Translations under genes and position numbers: made by a program
The notes under the pieces: generated by a model
What the model saw: the letters and a program-made list of their open reading frames with translations, nothing else
Database searches by the model: none
Told to the model about the DNA's origin: nothing
Part shown: positions 19,794 through 28,376 of the stretch, one piece after another
Numbering within the stretch: the first letter of the stretch is position 1
Layout: every line of letters begins with the position of its first letter
DNA from: Sterolibacterium sp.
GTDB taxonomy: Bacteria; Pseudomonadota; Gammaproteobacteria; Burkholderiales; Rhodocyclaceae
Length of the DNA stretch: 43,815 nt
Assembly: GCA_023258955.1 (NCBI GenBank)
Contig: JAHFRE010000010.1
Coordinates: 1-43,815, forward strand
Direction of reading: 5' to 3'

Positions 19794-20957
19794 GTGATTC
19801 CCGCCTCGGTCGCCGACTATCGTCAGCTGGCGCGCGCGCGTCTGCCGCGCCAACTCTTCGACTACCTCGACGGCGGCAGCTACGACGAACTGACGCTCGC
19901 CGCCAACCGCAGCGACCTGCAGGCCCTGCGCCTGCGGCAGCGGGTGCTGCGCGACGTCTCGCACGTGGACACCGCGGCGACGCTGCTCGGCAGCCGCGTC
20001 GCGATGCCGTTGGCGCTGGCACCGGTGGGCCTGGCCGGCGCCTTCGCGCCGCGCGGTGAAGTCGCGGCGGCGCTGGCGGCGGAGGGCGCCGGCGTTCCCT
20101 TCTGTCTATCCACCGTGTCGATCTGCTCGATCGAGGAGGTGCGCGCCGCGGTGACGCAACCCTTCTGGTTCCAGCTCTACATGATGCGCGATCGCGGTTT
20201 CGTGCGCGAACTGCTGGCGCGCGCCCAGGCGGCCGGATGTTCGGCGCTGGTGGTGACGGCCGACCTCGCCGTGCTCGGCGCGCGCTATCGCGACGTCAGG
20301 AACGGCATGGCCGGCGCCGGCAACATGAGCTTCCGCGGCGGGCGACTGGAGCGCGCCTGGGATCTGGCCCGCCATCCAGGCTGGCTGCTCGAGGTTGGCC
20401 TCGGTGGCCGGCCGATGCTCTTCGGCAACCTGGCCGGCGTGGTGCCCACGGCGCGCATGCTGTCCGACTTTGCAGCCTGGACCTCGTCGCAGTTCGACCC
20501 CTCGGTGACCTGGAAGGACCTCGGCTGGATACGCGACAACTGGGCCGGACCGATGATCGTCAAGGGCGTCCTCGACCCCGCCGACGCGCGCGCCGCGGCC
20601 GATGCCGGCGCGGCGGCGCTGATCGTCTCCAACCACGGCGGTCGCCAGCTGGACAGCGCCCCGTCGACCATCTCGGCGCTGCCGGCCATCGTCGATGCCG
20701 TCGGCGATCGCCTCGAAGTGCTGATCGACGGTGGCATCCACAGCGGCCAGGACGTGGTCAAGGCGCTGGCTCTGGGCGCGCGCGGCGCGCTGCTCGGCCG
20801 CGCCTGGGTGTACGCGTTGGCGGCGGGGCGCCGCTACGGCGGTGGCGCCGGGGTCGCCAATTTGCTGGCGAATTTGCGGCGCGAAATGGAAGTGACGATG
20901 TCGCTGCAGGGAGTGACGGGGATGGCGCAGCTGGAGCGCAGCGCCATCCTCGGCTGA
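19794..20957 (+). CDS. lldD: FMN-dependent L-lactate dehydrogenase (quinone-linked alpha-hydroxyacid dehydrogenase)
   Basis: A 387-residue member of the FMN alpha-hydroxyacid oxidase family (E. coli LldD is 396). The N-terminus contains the typical ADYRQLARARLP...FDYLDGGSYDE block. The catalytic signature SNHGGRQLD with its base His is present near residue 280, and the FMN-phosphate-binding DGGIHSGQDVVKALALGA...GRAWVYAL follows. It oxidises L-lactate to pyruvate and reduces the quinone pool at the inner membrane; other 2-hydroxyacids cannot be excluded. Start GTG 19794 has AAAGGAG upstream at good spacing. It sits 67 nt behind the GGDEF-EAL gene, and its stop lies 2 nt from that of the convergent Spy-like gene. 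Confidence 0.92.
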   Translation: MIPASVADYRQLARARLPRQLFDYLDGGSYDELTLAANRSDLQALRLRQRVLRDVSHVDTAATLLGSRVAMPLALAPVGLAGAFAPRGEVAAALAAEGAGVPFCLSTVSICSIEEVRAAVTQPFWFQLYMMRDRGFVRELLARAQAAGCSALVVTADLAVLGARYRDVRNGMAGAGNMSFRGGRLERAWDLARHPGWLLEVGLGGRPMLFGNLAGVVPTARMLSDFAAWTSSQFDPSVTWKDLGWIRDNWAGPMIVKGVLDPADARAAADAGAAALIVSNHGGRQLDSAPSTISALPAIVDAVGDRLEVLIDGGIHSGQDVVKALALGARGALLGRAWVYALAAGRRYGGGAGVANLLANLRREMEVTMSLQGVTGMAQLERSAILG

Positions 20958-20959
20958 CG

Positions 20960-21484
20960 CTACTTCGCCGGCGTCGCTGCCGGTGCCGCTTTGTCCATGT
21001 GCTCCATGTGGTTCATGTGCTCCATGTGATCCTTGTGACCGTGCATCGCCCGCTTGGCCGCTCCCAGGCGCGGCATGGCGTGGTCGTCGAACAACTTCTG
21101 CTGTTCGGGGGTGAGCTGCGCGTAGAACTCCTTGACCGCGGCGGCGTGCTCGGCCATGCGCGCCTCGCCTTCCTTCATCAGCGCCAGCATGCGGTCCAGG
21201 CGCGCCGGTGTGGCCAGCTTGGACAGTTCCTCGCGCGCCGCTTGGCGCTTGGCCAGATCGGGCTTGGCCTTGTCGGTGAAGGCCTTCCAGGCCGGCTCCT
21301 GTTGTGCCGTCAGCTTGAGTTTGTCGTGCAGCTTCGCCAGGTGCTTGGCGTGCATGGCCGCCATTTGTTCGCCGCCGCCGTGCATGCGTGCGTGCATCGC
21401 TTCGTGATCGCAATCGGCCAAGGCGCTGCCGGCGAACGTCGCGGCGGCGAACAGGGCGACCAGTACGGGTGTTCTATTCATCAT
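20960..21484 (-). CDS. Periplasmic Spy/CpxP-like (LTxxQ) protein with Met/His-rich tail
   Basis: A 174-residue secreted protein with a cleavable signal peptide (residues 1-23, ending GSALA-D). Two LTxxQ motifs are visible, LTAQQ near 58 and LTPEQ near 124, in a long helical region typical of Spy/CpxP envelope-stress chaperones. The C-terminus HGHKDHMEHMNHMEHMDK is rich in Met and His and encoded by imperfect 9-nt repeats (~20994-21040), suggesting copper or other metal binding. AGGAG lies 6 nt before ATG 21484. The gene is divergent from the RND efflux operon, which hints at a shared envelope-stress response; that link is inferred. Confidence 0.88.
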   Translation of the reverse strand: MMNRTPVLVALFAAATFAGSALADCDHEAMHARMHGGGEQMAAMHAKHLAKLHDKLKLTAQQEPAWKAFTDKAKPDLAKRQAAREELSKLATPARLDRMLALMKEGEARMAEHAAAVKEFYAQLTPEQQKLFDDHAMPRLGAAKRAMHGHKDHMEHMNHMEHMDKAAPAATPAK

Positions 21485-21660
21485 GCTTCTCCTTGCGGGT
21501 GGATGGGGATGGCGTCGGGTGGATGGTCGTCATTGTGCCCAAAAGCGTCGCCGCCAACGTGACATAGTGCTGCGTTTGTGTATCGAAAGGTATCGCGGCG
21601 CGGCAATTATGGACATTCTGAGCGACAATACGCGCTTTGTCCGACCCGCGTCCGATCGAA

Positions 21661-22791
21661 ATGAAGAAGCTGTTCTTGTTCGCCCTGCTCGCCATCACCA
21701 CAGTATTCGCCTGGTGGTTCTTCCTCGGCCGCGATAGCAGCGCCAAGGTAGCGCGCGCGCCGGCAGCGGTGCCGGTGGTGGTGGCTCGGGTCGAGGCGCG
21801 CGACATGCCCATCCTGCTCGAGGCTGTCGGCCGCGCCGAGGCCTACGCCAGCGTGACGCTGAAGTCGCGGGTCGACGGGCAGGTGCAGGAGGTGTTGTTC
21901 GCCGAGGGCCAGCACGTCACTGCGGGCGAGGTGCTGGTTCGCCTCGATCAAGGCGACTTCAAGGCGCGCGTGCTTGCCGCCGAGGCCAACCTGGCGAAAA
22001 GCCGGGCCCAGCAGTCGAAGGCCAAGCTCGACGTAGAACGCTATCTGGGCTTGAAGAACCGCGGCTTCGTCTCCGAGGAGAAGCTCTCCGACATGCGCAC
22101 CGCGGAGGCCGCCGCCGACGCCCAGCTCGCCGCCGACGCGGCGGCGCTGGAACTGGCCAAGCTGCAGCTCGCCTACGCCACGGTGCGCGCGCCCTTCGCC
22201 GGCATCGTCGGCGCCCGCCTGGTGTTCCCCGGCACCGGCGTCAAGACCAACGACACAGCGCTGGCCGTGGTCAACCGGGTGCAGCCGCTGCTGGTCGCCT
22301 TCACCCTGCCGGAGAAGCATCTGCCGGCGCTGCGCGCCGCCATGGGCGGCGGTGCCCTGGCGGTGGATATCAAGCCCCCCGGCGGGCAGAGCCAGCGGGC
22401 CGAGGCGCGCTTCATCGACAACGCCGTAGACAGCACCACCGGCACCATCCTGTTGAAGGCGCAGCTGGCGAACGCCGACGAAAAACTGACCCCCGGCCAG
22501 TTCGTCGACGTCAGCCTGGCGATAGGCAATATCACCGGGGCGCTGGTGGTGCCGGCGCAAGCGCTGCAGCAGGGCCCCGACGGCAACTTCGTCTACCTGG
22601 TGACGGCCGAGGGCACGGCCGAGCCGCGACGCGTCGATCTGGCCTTCGCCCGCGCTGGCCTGGCGGTGATCGGTACCGGCCTCAAAGCCGGCGACACGGT
22701 GGTCACCGACGGTCAGCTGCGCCTGACCAAGGGTGCCAAGGTGTCCATCCCTGACGCGGCGGCCAAGCCGCCGCTCCCGGCCAAGTCCTGA
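21661..22791 (+). CDS. RND efflux periplasmic adaptor (membrane fusion protein, MdtA type)
   Basis: A 376-residue adaptor. It has an N-terminal membrane anchor (residues 1-23), the first lipoyl half with VDGQVQEVLFAEGQHVTAGEVLVRLDQGDF, an alpha-hairpin (~95-165), the second lipoyl half with ATVRAPFAGIVGARLV, a beta-barrel and a membrane-proximal domain. Such adaptors bridge the inner-membrane RND pump and an outer-membrane TolC channel. No TolC-type gene is adjacent. ATG 21661 is preferred over the upstream GTG 21637 because it starts the MKKLFLFALL anchor; there is no strong ribosome-binding site. The pump gene begins 24 nt downstream. Confidence 0.92.
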   Translation: MKKLFLFALLAITTVFAWWFFLGRDSSAKVARAPAAVPVVVARVEARDMPILLEAVGRAEAYASVTLKSRVDGQVQEVLFAEGQHVTAGEVLVRLDQGDFKARVLAAEANLAKSRAQQSKAKLDVERYLGLKNRGFVSEEKLSDMRTAEAAADAQLAADAAALELAKLQLAYATVRAPFAGIVGARLVFPGTGVKTNDTALAVVNRVQPLLVAFTLPEKHLPALRAAMGGGALAVDIKPPGGQSQRAEARFIDNAVDSTTGTILLKAQLANADEKLTPGQFVDVSLAIGNITGALVVPAQALQQGPDGNFVYLVTAEGTAEPRRVDLAFARAGLAVIGTGLKAGDTVVTDGQLRLTKGAKVSIPDAAAKPPLPAKS

Positions 22792-22815
22792 TCGCGGCGC
22801 GCTCACCAAGCAAAC

Positions 22816-25800
22816 ATGCAGATCTCCGAACTTTGCATCCGCCGGCCGGTGATGACGACGCTGCTGATGGCGGCGCTGCTGATCTTCGGTGTCATCTCCT
22901 ACGGCGGCTTGGCCGTCTCGGAGCTGCCCAGCGTCGATTTTCCGACCATCCAGGTCAGCGCCTCCCTGCCCGGGGCGAGCCCGGAGACCATGGCGGCCTC
23001 GGTGGCCACGCCGCTGGAGGGCCAGTTCTCGACCATCGCCGGCCTCGACTCGGTGACCTCGACCAGCGCCCAGGGCCTGACCTCGATCACCCTGCAATTT
23101 TCGCTCGACCGCAATATCGACGCCGCTGCCCAGGACGTGCAGTCGGCGATCGCCGCCGCGGCGCGCAAACTGCCGCCGGACATGCCGACGCCGCCTTCCT
23201 TCAGGAAGGTCAATCCGGCCGACTCGCCGATCTTCTACATCACGCTGCGCTCAGCGACGCTGCCGCTGTCGGTGGTCAACGAGTACGCCGAGACGGAGCT
23301 GGCGCAGCGCCTGTCGACCATCCCCGGCGTCGCCCTGGTCAACGTCTTCGGTTCGCAGAAGTACGCGGTGCGGGTGCAGGCCAACCCCGACCAGATGGCG
23401 GCGCGCGGGGTCGGCATCGACGAGCTGCAGCAGGCGATCCGCCAGGGCAACGTCAAACAGGCGCTGGGCTCGGTCGACGGCAGCTATCAGAGCTTCTCCC
23501 TGCGCGACAACGGCCAGCTCGCCAACGCGGCCGCCTATCGTCCGCTGATCGTCGCCTGGAAGAACGGCGCCCCGGTGCGCCTCGAAGACGTGGCGACCCC
23601 GGTCGACAGCGTCGAGAACAACAAGATCGCCGCCTGGTACGTGGACCGGCGCGCCATCGTGCTCGCCATCCAGCGCCAGCCCGGTGCCAACACCGTGTCC
23701 ACGGTCGATGCCATCAAGCAGGTATTGCCAGTGTTCCAGGCCAAGCTGCCGGCCGCGATCGAGATGGCCGTGCTCTACGACCGCAGCATCGTCATCCGCG
23801 AGTCGATCGAGGACGTCCAGTACACTTTGATCCTCGCCGGCTGCCTGGTGATCCTGGTGATCCTGCTGTTCCTGCGCAATCTGCGCGCGACGCTGATCCC
23901 GGCGCTAGCGCTGCCGCTGGCCGTGGTCGGCACCTTCGCCGTGATGTACATCCTCAATTACAGCCTCGACAACCTGTCGCTGCTGGCCTTGACGCTGTCG
24001 GTCGGCTTCGTCGTCGATGATGCCATTGTCATGCTGGAAAACATCATGCGCCATGTCGAAGGCGGCGAATCGGTGTTCGAGGCGGCGCTGAAGGGTTCGC
24101 GCGAGATCGGCTTCACCATCCTCTCGATGACCCTGTCCCTAGTCGCGGTGTTCATCCCGGTGCTGTTCATGGGCGGCATCGTCGGCCGCCTGCTCAAGGA
24201 ATTCGCGGTGACCATCTGCGCCGCCATCCTGGTCTCCGGCTTCGTCTCCCTGACCCTGACACCGATGCTCTGCAGCCGCTACCTGAAGCACCAGGCGACC
24301 GAGCCGCACCATCGCGTCTATTTTTTCTTCGAGCGCTTCTTCGACCGCCTGCTCGCCAGCTATTCGCGCGGCCTGGCCTGGGCCATGGCGCATCCGCGCC
24401 TGGTGCTGGCCAGCTTCTTCGCCACGCTCGCCATCACCGCCGGGCTGTTCGCCGTCGTGCCCAAGGACTTCCTGCCCAGCGGCGACACCGGTCAGATCAT
24501 CGTGTTCACCGAGGGCGGGCAGGACGCTTCCTTCGCTTCGATGGCCGAGCACCAGCAGAAGGTGGCGGCCATCCTCGCCCAGGATCCGAATGTCGACCGC
24601 TTCATGTCCTCGGTCGGCGCCGGCGGCCCGCGCCCGACCGCCAACAACGGCACCATGTTCGTGAGCTTGAAGCCGCGCAGCGAGCGCAGCGTCTCCCCCG
24701 ACGAGCTGATCCAGCAATTGCGGCCGAAGCTGGCGGCGGTGCCCGGCATCCGCGTCTTCCTGCAGAACCCGCCGCCGATCCGCATCGGTGGCCAGCTCAC
24801 CTCGGCCCAGTACCAATACACGCTGCAGGATCCCGACCTCGAGGAGCTCTATCGCTGGAACGACACGCTGATCGAACGCATGCGCCAGCTGCCCGGCTTC
24901 GTCGATGTGAATAGCAATCTCAACAACCGCAGCCCGGTGCTCGAGCTGGCGATCGACCGCGACAAGCTGGCGCCGCTCGGCCTCACCTTCGCCCAGGTCG
25001 AGGACGCACTGCAGAGCGCCTTCTCGGCGCGCCAGGTGTCGACCATCTACGCCACCACCAACCAGTACCAGGTGATCCTTGAACTCGATCCCACCTACCA
25101 GGCCGATCCGGCGACCTTGTCGCGCCTCTACGTGCGCGGCGCCGCTGGTCGCCTGGTGCCCCTGGAGACCGTCGCCCAGGTGACGCGCAAGACCCAGGCG
25201 CTGACGATCAACCACCTCGGGCAGCTGCCCGCGGTCACCATCTCCTTCAACCTCCTGCCCGGCGTCGCGCTGGGCCAGGCGGTGACCGGCATCCGCGGCC
25301 TGGAGCGCGAGCTGCGCCCGCCGATGTCGCTGTCTACCAGCCTGCAGGGGACGGCGCAGGCCTTCGAGGCTTCGCTGAAGGGTCTGGGCGTGCTGCTCCT
25401 GATCGCGGTGGTGGTGGTCTACCTGGTGCTGGGCATCCTCTACGAGAGCTACATCCATCCGCTGACCATCCTCTCCGGCCTGCCTTCGGCCGGCATGGGT
25501 GCGCTGCTCACCCTGCTCCTCTGTCACATGGAGCTCAACCTCTACGCCTTCGTCGGCGTCATCATGCTGGTCGGCATCGTCAAGAAGAACGCCATTATGA
25601 TGATCGACTTCGCGCTCGAGCGGCAGCGCGAGGGCGGCCTGACGTCGGCGCAAGCGATCTTCGAAGCGGCGCGCATCCGCTTCCGCCCGATCATGATGAC
25701 CACCATGGCGGCGCTGGTGGGGACCCTGCCGATAGCGCTCGGGCTGGGTGCTGGCGCCGAGGTGCGGCGCGGCCTGGGACTGGCGGTGGTCGGCGGCTTG

Positions 25801-25908
25801 ATGCTGTCGCAGTTCCTGACCCTCTATCTGACCCCCGTGGTGTACATGACCCTCGACCGCTACTCGCGGCGCGAGTCGCAGGCCGCGGCCGCGGCGGCCG
25901 CCGCCTAG
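22816..25908 (+). CDS. RND multidrug efflux transporter (HAE1/MdtB-MdtC type)
   Basis: A 1030-residue inner-membrane pump with the family layout: TM1 (~11-28), a periplasmic porter domain, TM2-7, a second porter domain, and TM8-12. The proton-relay aspartates are present at D401-D402 in VGFVVDDAIVMLENI. The N-terminus (SELCIRRPVMTTLL) and GGQLTSAQYQYTLQDPD point to the MdtB/MdtC branch of hydrophobic/amphiphilic exporters rather than heavy-metal pumps. The tail is an Ala repeat. It is co-transcribed with the adaptor and probably uses a TolC encoded elsewhere. The convergent HD-GYP gene follows after 77 nt. Confidence 0.94.
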   Translation: MQISELCIRRPVMTTLLMAALLIFGVISYGGLAVSELPSVDFPTIQVSASLPGASPETMAASVATPLEGQFSTIAGLDSVTSTSAQGLTSITLQFSLDRNIDAAAQDVQSAIAAAARKLPPDMPTPPSFRKVNPADSPIFYITLRSATLPLSVVNEYAETELAQRLSTIPGVALVNVFGSQKYAVRVQANPDQMAARGVGIDELQQAIRQGNVKQALGSVDGSYQSFSLRDNGQLANAAAYRPLIVAWKNGAPVRLEDVATPVDSVENNKIAAWYVDRRAIVLAIQRQPGANTVSTVDAIKQVLPVFQAKLPAAIEMAVLYDRSIVIRESIEDVQYTLILAGCLVILVILLFLRNLRATLIPALALPLAVVGTFAVMYILNYSLDNLSLLALTLSVGFVVDDAIVMLENIMRHVEGGESVFEAALKGSREIGFTILSMTLSLVAVFIPVLFMGGIVGRLLKEFAVTICAAILVSGFVSLTLTPMLCSRYLKHQATEPHHRVYFFFERFFDRLLASYSRGLAWAMAHPRLVLASFFATLAITAGLFAVVPKDFLPSGDTGQIIVFTEGGQDASFASMAEHQQKVAAILAQDPNVDRFMSSVGAGGPRPTANNGTMFVSLKPRSERSVSPDELIQQLRPKLAAVPGIRVFLQNPPPIRIGGQLTSAQYQYTLQDPDLEELYRWNDTLIERMRQLPGFVDVNSNLNNRSPVLELAIDRDKLAPLGLTFAQVEDALQSAFSARQVSTIYATTNQYQVILELDPTYQADPATLSRLYVRGAAGRLVPLETVAQVTRKTQALTINHLGQLPAVTISFNLLPGVALGQAVTGIRGLERELRPPMSLSTSLQGTAQAFEASLKGLGVLLLIAVVVVYLVLGILYESYIHPLTILSGLPSAGMGALLTLLLCHMELNLYAFVGVIMLVGIVKKNAIMMIDFALERQREGGLTSAQAIFEAARIRFRPIMMTTMAALVGTLPIALGLGAGAEVRRGLGLAVVGGLMLSQFLTLYLTPVVYMTLDRYSRRESQAAAAAAAA

Positions 25909-25955
25909 CGCTGAAGAAGACGAAGCGCCGCGACCGGCGGAAGTCCCTCGGGGGC

Positions 25956-25976
25956 GGGCTGGGCCTAGCCCGGCCC
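25956..25976. terminator. GC-rich hairpin between convergent genes
   Basis: GGGCTGGGC and GCCCGGCCC pair around a CTA loop (one G-T wobble). The hairpin lies between the RND pump stop (25908) and the HD-GYP stop (25986). There is no T tract, so it may only be a weak bidirectional terminator or mRNA 3' structure. Confidence 0.4.
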
Positions 25977-25985
25977 TGGGGGCGC

Positions 25986-27545
25986 TCAGACGTTGGCGTC
26001 TTCGGCCAGGCTGCGCAACTTGGTGTCCTCGTCGCGGATGTGGCCGACCAGCCAGCCGCGCGCAAAATCGAGCACGTCGTGCTGGGCGGTGAGCGGATTG
26101 AGGTGCAGCTCGTTGTGGAATTGCCGCATCTTGTCGTGAAATGCCTGGTGCTGCTGTTTTTGCCGCCCCAACCCGGGGAAGCCGTAGTGCTCCATCATCC
26201 GCTCCTCGGCGTGGAAGTGCACCATGGCGTAGAGATCCAGCCCCTTCAACAGTCGCGCCACTTCGCGACCGCTGCGCCGGCCGGCGACGACAGCGTGCAA
26301 TTCGTTCACCATGTCGAACAGGTAGCGATGGTGTTCGTCGATGATGTCGATGCCGACGGAAAACGAGTCGTCCCACTTGACCCAGGTCTCGTCTTTGCCG
26401 GTGGGCAGCGGCAGGCCCAGCAGCTGTTTCGGATCGATGATGTCGTCGCGGTAGAGCTCGCGCACGCGTCTGACTTCGTTCTGCACGGCGTTGAAGGCCT
26501 CGACCACCGTCGGATCGAACTGGCTGCCCGATTGCTTGCTGATGTAGGCCCGCGCCTCAGCCACGGGCCAGGCGTCCTTGTAGGGGCGCCGCGAGGTCAG
26601 CGCGTCGAAGACGTCGGCGACGGCGCAGATGCGCGCCAGTAGCGGGATGTTCTCCCCAGCCAGGCCGTGCGGGTAACCGCTGCCGTCCCAGTGTTCGTGG
26701 TGGGCGGCGGCGATCTCCCGCGCCGCCGTGATGAAGGGGTCGTGGCCGGTGAGGATGGTGGCGCCGATCACGGTGTGCTTGCGCATCACTTGGTTCTCTT
26801 CCGCGTCCAGCGCCCCGGGCTTGAGCAGCACCGCATCGGGGATGCCGATCTTGCCGACGTCGTGCATCGGCGCCGTGACGAAGAGCAGATCGCGTTGCGC
26901 CTCGGGCAGGTTCATCTGGCGGGCGATCGCCAGCGCGTAGTTGGTCATGCGCATCACGTGCCAGCCGGTCTCGTTGTCGCGGTATTCTGAGGCGGAGCCG
27001 AGGCGGTGGATGGCATCGGTGCGCGCCTCTTCGAGTTCCCATTCGCGCACCTTGACGATGGCGTCGAGTTGCGCGCGTCCGACCAATACCGACAGGGCGC
27101 GGCCGAGGTCGGTGAAAAAGCGCAGATGCTCACCGGCGAGCACCGCGGCGCCGGTGTACGCCAGGCAGGCGTAGCCGACCTCTGCCTTCTCACCGTGCAG
27201 CGGCAGCACCAGGAAGCGGCAATGGCCGCTGTTGCCGGAAATCTTGGCGGTGAGCGCGCACTCGCAGGGCAGCAGGAAGGGCCCACTGCTGCTGTCAGCG
27301 GTGGCCGAACGCAGGGCGTGCCAGTCGCAGTCGGTCGCTTCGTCCATGCCCTGCGCGGCGACCTGAACCAGAGTTCCCTGCGGGTTGAACAGCAGGATGG
27401 CGCCGTGCGGCGCGACGGCCAGCGTAGGAAAATCTTCGAGCATGCCGAACAGCCGCTGCAGCAGGTACTCGAGATCGGTGTTCGGCCCGCCCAGCACCGT
27501 GAGCTCGAAAAAGAGCTTGCTGATTTCGAGGATTTCCTTGCTCAT
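25986..27545 (-). CDS. GAF-HD-GYP-bacteriohemerythrin protein, probable O2-responsive c-di-GMP phosphodiesterase
   Basis: A soluble 519-residue protein with three domains. Residues ~22-160 look GAF-like. Residues ~175-360 are HD-GYP with HD at 228-229 (MHDVGKIGIP) and HHEHWDGSGYP at 282-292, all catalytic motifs intact. Residues ~388-510 are a hemerythrin domain holding the expected di-iron ligands: H406 (IIDEHHRYLF), H443 and E447 (HFHAEERMM), H466 and H470 (HQAFH), and H502 and D507 (GHIRDED). Hemerythrin domains bind O2 reversibly at a non-haem di-iron site, so the protein could tune c-di-GMP hydrolysis to oxygen. That coupling is inferred from the fusion. ATG 27545 follows a weak purine-rich stretch. 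It is divergent from the HCCA-isomerase-like gene. Confidence 0.93.
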   Translation of the reverse strand: MSKEILEISKLFFELTVLGGPNTDLEYLLQRLFGMLEDFPTLAVAPHGAILLFNPQGTLVQVAAQGMDEATDCDWHALRSATADSSSGPFLLPCECALTAKISGNSGHCRFLVLPLHGEKAEVGYACLAYTGAAVLAGEHLRFFTDLGRALSVLVGRAQLDAIVKVREWELEEARTDAIHRLGSASEYRDNETGWHVMRMTNYALAIARQMNLPEAQRDLLFVTAPMHDVGKIGIPDAVLLKPGALDAEENQVMRKHTVIGATILTGHDPFITAAREIAAAHHEHWDGSGYPHGLAGENIPLLARICAVADVFDALTSRRPYKDAWPVAEARAYISKQSGSQFDPTVVEAFNAVQNEVRRVRELYRDDIIDPKQLLGLPLPTGKDETWVKWDDSFSVGIDIIDEHHRYLFDMVNELHAVVAGRRSGREVARLLKGLDLYAMVHFHAEERMMEHYGFPGLGRQKQQHQAFHDKMRQFHNELHLNPLTAQHDVLDFARGWLVGHIRDEDTKLRSLAEDANV

Positions 27546-27604
27546 CTTACGTCCAACCCCTTGAGCCGCGCGGCGGAATCGCCGGGGCGCCTTGCCGATC
27601 GCAT

Positions 27605-27631
27605 ATTATAGCTAAAGCAATAGCCGATCAA
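27605..27631 (-). promoter_or_regulatory. Candidate promoter of the HD-GYP-hemerythrin gene
   Basis: On the minus strand TTGATC (27631-27626) and TATAAT (27610-27605) are separated by 15 nt, shorter than the optimal 17. The -10 is perfect. Transcription would start about 50 nt before the start codon. The surrounding ~100 nt is the only AT-rich stretch in the divergent gap. Confidence 0.45.
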
Positions 27632-27735
27632 CTGCATCGCGGACAACAATCGGCCAACAACAAGAAATGGAGCGCATGGCGCAGCTCCGCTTGTAACATG
27701 TCGGCGTCGGCGCACAGAAAATGGAGGAAGGCATC

Positions 27736-28341
27736 ATGGCGGGACAGGTTGATTTCTGGTTCGACTTTGCTAGCAGCTACTCCTATCTGTCGGCGCTGCG
27801 CATCGAGCCTTTGGCGCAGGCCCGCGGCGTGCAGGTGAACTGGCGGCCCTTCCTGCTCGGTCCGGTGTTCACCGCCATGGGTTGGAACGACTCACCGTTC
27901 AACATCTACCCGGCCAAGGGCCGCTACATGTGGCGGGATCTGGAGCGCCTCTGCCACTATTACGCCCTGCCGCTCAAGCGCCCTTCGCGCTTTCCGCGCA
28001 GCGGCCTGCGGCCGGCCCGGATCATCTGCGCGCACCCGCGGGCACCCTGGCTCGCCGACTTTGCGCGGGCGGTGTTCACCGCCGGCTTTGCCGAAGACCG
28101 GGACATCGGCGCGCGCGAGGTCGTCGCGTCTTTGCTGCGCGACCTGGGACTCGACGCCGAGGCGGTGATCGCCGCCGGCGAGAGCACCGCCGCCAAGGAG
28201 CAGTTGCGTCGCCAGACCGACGAGGCGGTGGCGCTGGATATCTTCGGTGCCCCCACCTTCATGGTCGACGGCGAAATGTTCTGGGGCAACGACCGCCTGG
28301 AACACGCCCTGGCCTGGGCCGCCGGCGAATCGAAATGCTAG
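27736..28341 (+). CDS. 2-hydroxychromene-2-carboxylate isomerase/DsbA-fold family protein
   Basis: A 201-residue thioredoxin-fold protein of the HCCA isomerase/kappa-GST group. The N-terminal catalytic segment reads WFDFASSYSYL, where the family usually has DFxSPYSYL; the Ser nucleophile position is kept but the following Pro is Ser. The cis-Pro loop GAPTFMVDGEMFWGNDRLEH near the C-terminus is typical. There is no CxxC, so it is not a disulfide oxidase. The family uses glutathione to isomerise aromatic degradation intermediates, but many chromosomal members have no known substrate. ATG 27736 is chosen over ATG 27721 because GGAGGAAG lies 6 nt before it. It is convergent with arfB. Confidence 0.86.
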   Translation: MAGQVDFWFDFASSYSYLSALRIEPLAQARGVQVNWRPFLLGPVFTAMGWNDSPFNIYPAKGRYMWRDLERLCHYYALPLKRPSRFPRSGLRPARIICAHPRAPWLADFARAVFTAGFAEDRDIGAREVVASLLRDLGLDAEAVIAAGESTAAKEQLRRQTDEAVALDIFGAPTFMVDGEMFWGNDRLEHALAWAAGESKC

Positions 28342-28376
28342 GGTCGACCTTCGGCGCGTTGCCGATTCGCTAGCTG

